This document shows, piece by piece, positions 52,307 to 60,330 of a DNA stretch of 64,000 bases. The notes beneath the pieces were generated by a model that saw nothing but the letters and a program-made list of their open reading frames with translations, was not told where the DNA came from and did not search any database. The number at the start of each line of letters is the position of its first letter. Positions within the stretch are counted from its first letter, which is position 1. The translations under genes were made by a program, and so were the position numbers. The stretch lies in the NCBI RefSeq assembly GCF_004959775.1, contig NZ_SJZG01000017.1, positions 1 through 64,000 on the forward strand. Direction: 5' to 3'. This DNA comes from Agromyces sp. H66. Its GTDB lineage: Bacteria > Actinomycetota > Actinomycetes > Actinomycetales > Microbacteriaceae.

Positions 52307-52406
52307 TGACCGCACGAGTCTACCGGCTCGCGATAGCGTGATGAGCGAGCGCGGGCGCCACGCCACGGCCGCCCGGCACGGGCGGCGGCCCGAGGAACGA
52401 GGGAGC

Positions 52407-53447
52407 ATGTCGGCGACGCAGACCACGAGGTTCTGGGTGGGCGCGTCGACGCGCGGCGAACTCGGATCGCCGGCGCGGGGCATCCGGTGTCTGGATGTCG
52501 CGGCCGACGGCTCGGCGACCCTCGGCGATCCCATCGACGTCGGCCCGAATCCCATGTACCTCGCCGTTTCGAGGGCGACGCGCGTGCTCGGCATCGTGCA
52601 CGAACTCGCCGATGGACGCGTGTCGACCTGGACGCTCGACGGCGACGCGGTCACGCCGTTCGGTGCCGCCGGCTCCACAGGTGCCGGCGATCCGTGCTTC
52701 CTCGCCTTCGATGAGGCGGGCTCGTGGATCTTCGCCGCGAACTACTCCGGCGGGCGCCTCACCGCGCATCCGGTGGCTCCGGATGCCCCGGCCGACGCCG
52801 TATTCTCGATCGCGTTCACGGGTTCCGGCCCGAACCGCGAGCGCCAGTCGTCGCCGCATCCGCACCAGGCCGTGATCGACGCCGCGCGTGACCGGCTCCT
52901 CGTGCCCGACCTCGGCGCCGATCGGATCCGCGTGCTCGGACTCGCAGGCCTCCCCGACCGCCTCACCCACGACGACGCCGACGACATCGCGGTGCACGCC
53001 GGCGCCGGTCCCCGACATCTCGTCATCGCGGGCGAGGTCGCCATCGTCGCGAACGAGCTCGACCGCACGGCGAGCCTCGTCGACCTCGCCGAGAGCCGCG
53101 AGATCGCGTGGGTACCCGTCGACCAGGCGGTCGCCGCTCGCGGGCTCGGCGTCTCGGCGATCCGGCTGACAAGGTCGGGCACCGTGCTCATCGGCGATCG
53201 CGATGCCGACGCGCTCGTCGCGCTGCGGTACGACCCCGACGCGCGGTCGCTCGAGCACGTCGCGTCGGTGACGACCGGCGGGCGGCATCCGCGCGACCTG
53301 CACGTGACGCACGACGAACGGTTCGCCCTCGTCGCCGACCAGGCCTCGGACTCGATCGCGATCGTCGCGCTCGAGGACGGCGTGCCGGTCGAGGTCGTGG
53401 AGACGCTCGGCACGCCCGCGCCGGCGTGCCTGGCTCGGGTCGGGTAG
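52407..53447 (+). CDS. Lactonase, 7-bladed β-propeller (6-phosphogluconolactonase-like)
   Basis: A 346-aa protein of the lactonase/YbhE family. Blade motifs include MYLAVSRATRVLGIVHEL, ANYSGGRLTAHPV, SSPHPHQAVIDAARDRLLVPD, GAGPRHLVIAG and GGRHPRDLHVTHDERFALVA. It may hydrolyse 6-phosphogluconolactone in the pentose-phosphate path or another lactone. GAGGGAG just before ATG 52407 fixes the start; a frame to 52338 adds 23 residues overlapping the tRNA promoter side. Confidence 0.87.
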   Translation: MSATQTTRFWVGASTRGELGSPARGIRCLDVAADGSATLGDPIDVGPNPMYLAVSRATRVLGIVHELADGRVSTWTLDGDAVTPFGAAGSTGAGDPCFLAFDEAGSWIFAANYSGGRLTAHPVAPDAPADAVFSIAFTGSGPNRERQSSPHPHQAVIDAARDRLLVPDLGADRIRVLGLAGLPDRLTHDDADDIAVHAGAGPRHLVIAGEVAIVANELDRTASLVDLAESREIAWVPVDQAVAARGLGVSAIRLTRSGTVLIGDRDADALVALRYDPDARSLEHVASVTTGGRHPRDLHVTHDERFALVADQASDSIAIVALEDGVPVEVVETLGTPAPACLARVG

Positions 53448-53449
53448 GC

Positions 53450-53523
53450 GGGTTTCGAGACCGCGCCGGCGTGCATCCTCAATCCGCGGGGCGCGGCGCT
53501 GGCGCGCCTCCTCGACCCGCGGC
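53450..53523. repeat. Intergenic palindromic repeat, family 2
   Basis: GGGTTTCGAGACCGCGCCGG ... GCGCCTCCTCGACCCGCGG: the ends GGTTTCGAGAC and CTCCTCGACC form a loose inverted repeat. A second copy in the other orientation lies at 62218-62255. It fills the gap between the lactonase gene and the small peptide gene. Confidence 0.65.
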
Positions 53524-53643
53524 TCAGTTGTAGCCGAGGATGACGATCGCCGAGGTCGCCGGGGTGGGCTCGTCGACGAACCCGATCTCCTCGAGTCGCA
53601 CCTCGTCCAACGGCTGCGTCATCGCGGTCACCTGCCTCTTCAT
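53524..53643 (-). CDS. Small peptide gene, 39 aa (or 32 aa from the inner start)
   Basis: An intact minus-strand frame in the 306-bp gap after the lactonase gene. AGGCAGGTGA lies 5 nt before the inner ATG at 53622, a good ribosome-binding site, giving MTQPLDEVRLEEIGFVDEPT and then PATSAIVILGYN. The N-terminal half is acidic and leader-like; the C-terminal ten residues are hydrophobic and end in GYN. TAACGT (53662-53657) is a possible -10. It is downstream of the secreted CHAP gene on the same strand. A modified-peptide precursor or signalling peptide is conceivable; no modification enzyme is nearby. Confidence 0.5.
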   Translation of the reverse strand: MKRQVTAMTQPLDEVRLEEIGFVDEPTPATSAIVILGYN

Positions 53644-53753
53644 GGAATGAGGTCCCACGTTACCGGCACCTCGCACACGGGTTCACTGGCTGCGTCGTCC
53701 AACAAAGCCGACCGGATTCGCCATGGTGTCCACAACGACCGGTGCGGCGAGCC

Positions 53754-54692
53754 TCAGCCGGGCGGGTAGAGGTAGAGCGCGTCGCTCGCGGGGATGGTTC
53801 GCCGGTGGTACGAGTGATCGGAGTTCCAGTTGTACTCCTCGAGGTTCACGCTTCCGTCGGCATTGATCGACTGCACGTACGCGACATGGTTGTAGGGGAA
53901 CCAGGCGACCGCCCCGACGACCGGCTCGCTCGACGTCGGCCATCCCTTCGCGGCCCATGCGTCGGCCCACGCGTACGCACTGCCGGACGCGAGGTTGCCC
54001 CAGTCCCACTTCCACGGGGCGCTCGTGACGCCGGCGTCGCGGTTCAGGCGCCAGGCGACGAAGTCGACGCACTCGCGGTAGTAGTAGCGCAGCGGCGAGA
54101 GCCCGCCGCCGTAGTCGTCGGGCACCTGGTCCCACCAGGGATAGTCGTCGCCCTCGGCCTTGACGGTGTAGATCGCGTAACTGCCCGAGCCGGCGCGCGA
54201 CGCGAGCTCGGCCGCCCACGCGGCCTGTTCGGCGGCTTCGGCGTCGAGTCGGGCCTGTTCGAGCTCGGCCGCGGTCGTGACCGAGTAGGTGTCGTTCGAC
54301 ACGGGCGCTCCGCTCGCCAGCGCGGAGACGTCGACGCGCTGCGCCTCGGCGACGGAGAGGCTGAACACGCCGGATGTCTCGAAGCCGGCGCCGCCCGGCA
54401 TGAGCGCGTACGCGGGCAGGGCGACCGTGCCGAAGATCGCCGGCACCACCAGCACGGTGGCGAAGACGCGCAACGGGCCGTGGCGTCGCGTCGGGCGCGG
54501 GGCCGCGACCACGGCGCGAGCGGCACCGTCTCCGGCGACGGCGCGCGGCTGCGCCACGGGCTTCACGGCCGCCGCAGCGGCGCGACCGGATCGCGCGCGG
54601 CGCGTGGGGGTGGTTCGACGGGTGCGACCTCGCTCGGTCGCTCGCCGCTCGGAGCGGGTCGGCTCGTGGGCGTCGTTCTCGTCACCGTGCAA
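53754..54692 (-). CDS. Secreted CHAP-domain cell-wall hydrolase
   Basis: A 312-aa exported protein. A long Arg/Ala-rich N-terminus (~75 residues) precedes a hydrophobic segment ending in a signal-peptidase site (VVPAIFGTVALPAYA). A short coiled region (LEQARLDAEAAEQAAWAAEL) leads to the CHAP amidase/endopeptidase domain with Cys in YRECVDFVAWRLN and His in FPYNHVAYVQS. TTG at 54692 is preferred because GGAGGT (54705-54700) lies 7 nt before it. The promoter has GTGACA and TATCGT boxes (-10 at 54795-54790), as does the NlpC/P60 gene at 55718. Confidence 0.82.
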   Translation of the reverse strand: MHGDENDAHEPTRSERRATERGRTRRTTPTRRARSGRAAAAAVKPVAQPRAVAGDGAARAVVAAPRPTRRHGPLRVFATVLVVPAIFGTVALPAYALMPGGAGFETSGVFSLSVAEAQRVDVSALASGAPVSNDTYSVTTAAELEQARLDAEAAEQAAWAAELASRAGSGSYAIYTVKAEGDDYPWWDQVPDDYGGGLSPLRYYYRECVDFVAWRLNRDAGVTSAPWKWDWGNLASGSAYAWADAWAAKGWPTSSEPVVGAVAWFPYNHVAYVQSINADGSVNLEEYNWNSDHSYHRRTIPASDALYLYPPG

Positions 54693-54859
54693 CAGCTGAA
54701 CCTCCGGATCCCGACGGAAGCCGCACTGCAGCACCCTACGGGTTGGCGTCATGTGATCCGGAGGTCAGGGGTGGCTCCGGACTCGTACCACGATAGGGCA
54801 CACGCGGCGGGCTTGTCACGACCGTCGACGCGGCGGGTCGCGAAGCGGACTCCCGGAGA

Positions 54860-55357
54860 TCAGGCGGCGGCGGAGAGGAACTCGTCCCACTGCGGCAGCG
54901 GCCGCTCGAACCCGCGCACGACCCAGTTGCGGCCCTGCGGCATCCTCGGCGTGAACCGCAACTGCCAGCCCATCTCGGCGGGCGTGTGGTCGCCCTTCGT
55001 GTTGTTGCACCGCAGGCAGCAGGCCACCAGGTTCTCCCACGTGTCCCGCCCGCCTCGCGACCGCGGCAGCACGTGGTCGATGGTGGCGGCCGAGCGCCCG
55101 CAGTAGGCGCAGCGGTGCTCGTCGCGCCGGAGTACGCCGCGACGGCTCACCGGAACCTGATGCACCCGCGGTGTTCGCACGTACCTCGTGAGCAGGATGA
55201 CGCTCGGCCGCTGCCACGTCCCGCTCGCCGCGTACACCGGATTGTCCTCCTCGTGGAGGATCACGGTGGCCTTCTGGTTCATCACGAGGAGGAGCGCGCG
55301 CTTGAAGGAGACGACCGCGAGCGGTTCATATCCGGCGTTGAGCACGAGGGTGCGCAT
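54860..55357 (-). CDS. HNH endonuclease
   Basis: A 165-aa protein. MRTLVLNAGYEPLAVVSFKR at the start is conserved in stand-alone actinobacterial HNH proteins; the nuclease core is CAYCGRSAATIDHVLPRSRG followed by NLVACCLRCNNTKGDHTP, with two CxxC zinc pairs and DH as the catalytic centre. Its physiological target is not known. It lies between two paralogous wall-hydrolase genes on the same strand. Confidence 0.92.
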   Translation of the reverse strand: MRTLVLNAGYEPLAVVSFKRALLLVMNQKATVILHEEDNPVYAASGTWQRPSVILLTRYVRTPRVHQVPVSRRGVLRRDEHRCAYCGRSAATIDHVLPRSRGGRDTWENLVACCLRCNNTKGDHTPAEMGWQLRFTPRMPQGRNWVVRGFERPLPQWDEFLSAAA

Positions 55358-55717
55358 GGGGTGCCTTTCGATCGGGGCTGGATGGCTTCCAGCCGCGTGA
55401 ACGGATCGACGACCCGGGCGCGAGGACGCGTACCGGTGCGAGAGATGCGAGCCGTGTGCGAACGCCCGTGAAACGAAGAACGGGCACCGTCATGAAGACA
55501 GTGCCCGTCGGCGCGTTCGCGCGGAGGATGCTCGGCTGACTACTGCGCCGTTGGTCGAAGTGCGCGCGCACACCCGTGGAATGGGTGCTGCGCGTCTCGA
55601 CCATCGGCTTTCCCTACCCGGTTCTCGGATCGTCAGAGTACAAGGCTAAAGCACGAATGGCGCGCCGGGAGCCTCCGGCGCGCCAATCCATGCGTCGCGT
55701 AACGCGATGTTCACGTG
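55358..55717. other. 360-bp intergenic region rich in inverted repeats
   Basis: No gene is convincing here. Three hairpins stand out. ACGGGCAC (55480-55487) pairs with GTGCCCGT (55501-55508), with an inner GTC/GAC. An imperfect 52-nt hairpin runs from TGGTCGA (55552-55558) to TCGACCA (55597-55603), with inner CGCGC/GCGCG and CACCC/GGGTG. The terminator at 55658-55685 is separate. The region could encode a small structured RNA or carry the HNH gene promoter. Confidence 0.6.
55658..55685 (-). terminator. Terminator of the NlpC/P60 gene
   Basis: TGGCGCGCCGG (55658-55668) and CCGGCGCGCCA (55675-55685) form a perfect 11-bp stem around 6 nt. It lies about 30 bp after the NlpC/P60 stop on the minus strand, followed by a modestly T-rich stretch. 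Confidence 0.75.
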
Positions 55718-56563
55718 TCAGATGCGGACGATCCAGTAGTCGCTCGTCCAGATCGGCTGGATCCGCACGGATGCTCCCTCGTACGGTGCGTGCAGGATCA
55801 TCCCGTCGCCGGCGTAGAAGCCGTTGTGACCGGCCATCATGACGATGTCGCCCGGTACCGCGTCGGCCACCGAGATCTGCGTGCCCATGGCACCCTGCGA
55901 TGCGGCGGAGTGCGGCAGGCTGATGCCGAACTGCGCGTAGACGTACATGACCAGCCCAGAGCAGTCGAAACCGGCGGGCGTGGCGCCGCCGTAGACGTAC
56001 GGCACGCCGATGTACTGCTGAGCGATCGCGAAGACGCTGGCCGGGTCGGCGGAACCGTACACCGGCGCGGCGGCGAGCTCCGCCGCGGATGGGCCCGAAT
56101 AGCCTGCGGCGTACGACGCCATCTGCGCCTCCGCGGCCTGGCGTGCCGCCTCGGCGGCGGCGGCGGCTTCCTCGGCGGCCCGGATCTCTTCACCGGTGAC
56201 GGCCGCGTAGGAGTCCTTGGTGACCGGTGCCGCGATGACGTCGTCGGTCACCTCGACGGACTGCGCCTGCGCCTTCGTGAGCGCCGTCTCGGCGGTGGTG
56301 CCGAACTGCGGCCCCCCGCTGCCGGGCGCGAACGCGTACGCGGGGATGGCCAGCGTGCCGACGATGCCTGCCGCGACGGACATGACGAGGACGTTCGCGA
56401 GACCGCCGCGCCGGAGACGGCGCGTGGACGCCAGCGGGGCGGTGCGGACGGTGGTGGCGAGGTCCTCTGAGCGGTTTGCCGGAGCCTTCGGGGCGACAGT
56501 CGCCCTCGATACGGCCCCTCGTGCGATCTTGCGGGTGTGACGCCGCCGGGGGAATCGAGCCAA
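55718..56563 (-). CDS. Secreted NlpC/P60 peptidoglycan endopeptidase
   Basis: A 281-aa exported protein. An Arg-rich leader (~65 residues) and hydrophobic segment ending GIVGTLAIPAYAFAPG resemble those of the CHAP protein at 53754. An Ala-rich coiled region follows, then the NlpC/P60 domain: GVPYVYGGATPAGFDCSGLV with catalytic Cys, and His in MAGHNGFYAGDG. It cleaves D-Glu-diaminopimelate-type bonds in peptidoglycan. TTG at 56563 follows GGAGGT (56576-56571) by 7 nt. GTGACA, 17 bp and TATCGT (56715-56710) form the promoter, giving a ~140-nt leader. Confidence 0.87.
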   Translation of the reverse strand: MARFPRRRHTRKIARGAVSRATVAPKAPANRSEDLATTVRTAPLASTRRLRRGGLANVLVMSVAAGIVGTLAIPAYAFAPGSGGPQFGTTAETALTKAQAQSVEVTDDVIAAPVTKDSYAAVTGEEIRAAEEAAAAAEAARQAAEAQMASYAAGYSGPSAAELAAAPVYGSADPASVFAIAQQYIGVPYVYGGATPAGFDCSGLVMYVYAQFGISLPHSAASQGAMGTQISVADAVPGDIVMMAGHNGFYAGDGMILHAPYEGASVRIQPIWTSDYWIVRI

Positions 56564-56709
56564 AACGTGTACCTCCGCCCCCACGACATCGCTGCCGTCC
56601 CACCTGCTGCGCACGGTGACGCGTCGCGGGTTCTGAATCGAGCGGTGGGCGCCGGGGGGCGATCTCGATCCTGTTCCACCGACCGGCTTCTTGCCGGTGG
56701 ACTGGAACG

Positions 56710-56738
56710 ACGATACGCGAGGCCGCCCGAAATGTCAC
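56710..56738 (-). promoter_or_regulatory. Promoter of the NlpC/P60 gene with long structured leader
   Basis: GTGACA (56738-56733) and TATCGT (56715-56710) are 17 bp apart on the minus strand. The leader down to the TTG start is about 140 nt and opens with a stable hairpin (CCGGC-AAGAA-GCCGG). The CHAP gene carries the same two hexamers 16 bp apart. Confidence 0.6.
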
Positions 56739-56779
56739 ATTCTGATTACGGCGTGCCCGGCTTCCGCAGGAAATCGAGC

Positions 56780-57472
56780 CTATTCCCCGATGAAGATGTG
56801 TCCCGCGACCTCGGCCGGCAGTTCCAGGCGGCCGTCGACGCCGTCGACCTCGGCGAGCACGCCGTCGCCGGAGGCGCTGAAGGTGGCCGTCGCGCCGGGC
56901 ACGAGGCCCGCGTGCTTCAGCTGGGCGAGCAGTTCGGGATCGAACTGCACGGGCTCGCCGAGGCGCCGGACCACGCCGCTCACGCTGCCCCTGCCGGCCG
57001 ACAACGCGTCGAGCACGCGCACCACGCCCGTCATGAACGCATCGGCCGCCGGCACGCCGAGTTCGTCGAGGCCGGGGATCGGATTGCCGTACGGCGACTC
57101 CCGCGGCTGCCCGAGGATCTCGATGAGCCGGCGCTCGACCTGCTCGCTCATGACGTGCTCCCAGCGGCATGCCTCGTCGTGCACGAACTCCCAGTCCAGC
57201 CCGATGACGTCGGCGAGCAACCGCTCAGCGAGTCGGTGCTTGCGCATGACGTGCACGGCCTTGCTGCGGCCGGAAGGCGTGAGTTCGAGGTGGCGATCAC
57301 CCGACACGACGACGAGCCCGTCGCGCTCCATGCGGGCGACGGTCTGCGAGACGGTGGGGCCCGAATGACCGAGACGCTCGGAGATGCGGGCACGCAACGG
57401 CACGATGTTCTCCTCCTCGAGATCGAGGATGGTGCGGAGGTACATCTCCGTCGTGTCGATGAGGTCGCTCAC
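56780..57472 (-). CDS. DtxR/IdeR-family metal-dependent repressor
   Basis: A 230-aa regulator with all three DtxR domains. The winged helix is SDLIDTTEMYLRTILDLEEE and ISERLGHSGPTVSQTVARME. The dimer/metal domain has HRLAERLLADVIG and DEACRWEHVMSEQVERRL. The SH3-like domain runs from about 150. The ligands Glu/Cys/His of DEACRWEH are intact, so Fe(II) or Mn(II) binding is expected. GTG start follows GGAGGG with 6-nt spacing. It would repress metal-uptake genes elsewhere; none are in the window. Confidence 0.92.
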   Translation of the reverse strand: MSDLIDTTEMYLRTILDLEEENIVPLRARISERLGHSGPTVSQTVARMERDGLVVVSGDRHLELTPSGRSKAVHVMRKHRLAERLLADVIGLDWEFVHDEACRWEHVMSEQVERRLIEILGQPRESPYGNPIPGLDELGVPAADAFMTGVVRVLDALSAGRGSVSGVVRRLGEPVQFDPELLAQLKHAGLVPGATATFSASGDGVLAEVDGVDGRLELPAEVAGHIFIGE

Positions 57473-57530
57473 CTGAAGCCCTCCCTGTCACAGCCGCCTT
57501 CCAGACTACCGGTCCGCCACCCCTCGGTAG

Positions 57531-58655
<1,125 letters not shown>

Positions 58656-58660
58656 CGACG

Positions 58661-58927
58661 GTGCGCTTCTGGCTCAGCGAGTCCGAGCGGCGTCCCGACC
58701 CGGCGCCCGCCCGAGCCGACGCCCGCAAGGCGGTGTTCGCCGGAACGCTGGCATGGCTCGTGGCGTTCGTCGTCTCGCTCATCGCCCGCGAGCAACTCGC
58801 CGCCGCCGGACTGGAGTGGTTCGTGTGGACCGCCGCCATCGGCACCGGCCTCGGCATCGTCGGGCTCGCGGTGGTGCAGGTCATCCGCCGCCGGATCCTG
58901 CGTCAGGAGCGCGAGTCGTCGGACTGA
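58661..58927 (+). CDS. DUF2530 small membrane protein
   Basis: An 88-aa protein with two helices (AGTLAWLVAFVVSLIAREQL and WTAAIGTGLGIVGLAVVQVI) and basic ends, matching the actinobacterial DUF2530 family. Start GTG is 5 bp after serC, so it is co-transcribed. Its last 25 nt overlap the 3' end of the converging DUF3027 gene. Function unknown. Confidence 0.82.
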   Translation: MRFWLSESERRPDPAPARADARKAVFAGTLAWLVAFVVSLIAREQLAAAGLEWFVWTAAIGTGLGIVGLAVVQVIRRRILRQERESSD

Positions 58928-59565
58928 GCGTCGTCGTCGTCCGTGCCGTCGTCTTCAGCGTCCCCGTCTTCAGCGTCCCCGTCGTCGTCGGATTCGTCGT
59001 CGTCGGCCGAGTCGTCGAAGGAGTCGATGTCGATGCCGTCGAACGCATCGTCGCCGGCATCCTGGCCGAAGGCCGCGTCGAGCTCCGCATCGTCGTCGAG
59101 ATCGGCGTCGTCCTCGTCGGCCAGCTCGTCCTCGTCGGCCTCGCCGTCGCCGGCCGCCGCCCCGGCGGTCTCCGCCGCGGTCGCAGCGGCGGCCTCCTGC
59201 GCCGCACGGTAGTCGGCGAGCCGCTCCGACCACGGCACCCACTCGGGAGCGAGCAGCGCGGTCTCGCCGGGCATGAGTTCGGTCTCGAGCACGGTCGGCT
59301 CGGCCCCCTCGACGCGGGCGATCGTCACGCTCCAGTGCCATCCGGGATACCCGGAGAGGTCGGACGCGAACAGGAGCGTCAGCACATGATCGTCCTCGAC
59401 GACGTGGCCCACGACCGAGCCCACCGTCTCGGGGCGCGTGGCCTCGAGCAACGCCCGACGGGCGAGGTCGACGGCGTCGAGCAGCACCTCGTCGGGCACC
59501 GGGGTGGGCGCAGGGGCATCCGTCGCCGTGATCTCCGGCTCGACCTGCTCGGGCTGCTCAGACAT
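58903..59565 (-). CDS. DUF3027 protein with long acidic tail
   Basis: A 220-aa protein. The DUF3027 core is at about 25-115 (VLLDAVDLARRALLEATRPE, SGYPGWHWSVTIARVEGAEP, GETALLAPEWVPWSERLADY). The last ~80 residues are almost only Asp, Glu, Ala and Gly, strongly acidic and probably disordered. It starts inside the end of the cold-shock gene (8-nt overlap), so both come from one message. An RNA- or ribosome-linked role is plausible from that partner but not shown. Confidence 0.85.
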   Translation of the reverse strand: MSEQPEQVEPEITATDAPAPTPVPDEVLLDAVDLARRALLEATRPETVGSVVGHVVEDDHVLTLLFASDLSGYPGWHWSVTIARVEGAEPTVLETELMPGETALLAPEWVPWSERLADYRAAQEAAAATAAETAGAAAGDGEADEDELADEDDADLDDDAELDAAFGQDAGDDAFDGIDIDSFDDSADDDESDDDGDAEDGDAEDDGTDDDDAQSDDSRS

Positions 59566-59938
59566 CCAGGTCGTCAGCCACCCTGCGCAGCACCGCCGCC
59601 ACCGTGCGCGCCTTGGACTTGTCGGGGTAGCGGCCTCGGCGCAGGTCGGCGCCGATGCCGTCGAGCACCTTCACGACGTCCTCGACGATGATCGCCATGT
59701 CGTCGGCGGGCTTGCGGTTCATCTTCGCGAGGCTCACGGGGGCGTCGAGCACCCGCACCGAGAGGGCCTGCGCGCCTCGCTTGCCCTGCGCGACGCCGAA
59801 CTCCAGCCGCGTGCCCGCGCGCACGGTCACGCCGGCGGGAAGAGCGGATGCGTGGAGGAAGACCTCCTGGCCGTCATCGGAGCTGATGAAGCCGAATCCC
59901 TTCTCCTCGTCGTAGAACTTGACCTTGCCGGTGGGCAT
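59558..59938 (-). CDS. Cold-shock domain protein with C-terminal extension
   Basis: A 126-aa protein. Residues 1-65 are a cold-shock OB fold with RNP1 KGFGFI (residues 13-18) and RNP2 VFLHAS (26-31). The extra ~60 residues (DDMAIIVEDVVKVLDGIGAD, KSKARTVAAVLRRVADDLDV) form helices not present in CspA and are typical of one actinobacterial subgroup. It binds single-stranded nucleic acid. The DUF3027 gene overlaps its end. Confidence 0.92.
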   Translation of the reverse strand: MPTGKVKFYDEEKGFGFISSDDGQEVFLHASALPAGVTVRAGTRLEFGVAQGKRGAQALSVRVLDAPVSLAKMNRKPADDMAIIVEDVVKVLDGIGADLRRGRYPDKSKARTVAAVLRRVADDLDV

Positions 59939-60045
59939 CCTGGAACCTCGCTTGCGTCGGAAGGCGCGCGGAATCGCGTCGCGGTGCAGGCTCCAGTCTA
60001 GGAGGCCACGACCCCTCCGTCGGCCCGCTGCCCTATTCTTGACAG

Positions 60046-60321
60046 GTGAGCGAATCCCGTCCCGTCACCGAACACCGCGCCGAGCGCATCCTGGCGTACA
60101 TGTTCGTCGGCATCGTCGGGGTCTCGATCCTCGCGTTCCTGGCGGTCATGTTCGGCACCCTCGCGGGCGCCGGCGAGAACGACGGCTTCAGCTCGGGCGC
60201 CTGGCCGTTCGTCATCATGCTGCCGTGGTTCGGCCTGCCCCTCGCGTTCCTCCTGCTCATCGCGCTGCTGATCGTGAACGGCGTGCGACGGCGCCGCGAA
60301 TCCGCACCCGGATCGAGCTGA
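60046..60321 (+). CDS. Small two-helix membrane protein, 91 aa
   Basis: A 91-aa protein with helices AYMFVGIVGVSILAFLAVMF and WPFVIMLPWFGLPLAFLLLI and basic ends. I do not recognise the family. GTG start follows TATTCT (60034-60039) by 6 nt, a leaderless pattern. Its stop is 9 bp before the helicase-associated gene, so it may be the first gene of that operon. Confidence 0.75.
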   Translation: MSESRPVTEHRAERILAYMFVGIVGVSILAFLAVMFGTLAGAGENDGFSSGAWPFVIMLPWFGLPLAFLLLIALLIVNGVRRRRESAPGSS

Positions 60322-60330
60322 CGGGGGCCG

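Noticed and set aside
55492-55539. 15-codon open frame MKTVPVGAFARRMLG next to the hairpin at 55480-55508
   Set aside because: Too short and without a ribosome-binding site. A leader peptide cannot be supported.
56564-56709. c-di-AMP (ydaO) riboswitch in the leader of the NlpC/P60 gene
   Set aside because: The leader length and target gene would fit, but I could not find the conserved GGGGAACC/GGGTGAATCC blocks. An Rfam scan would decide.
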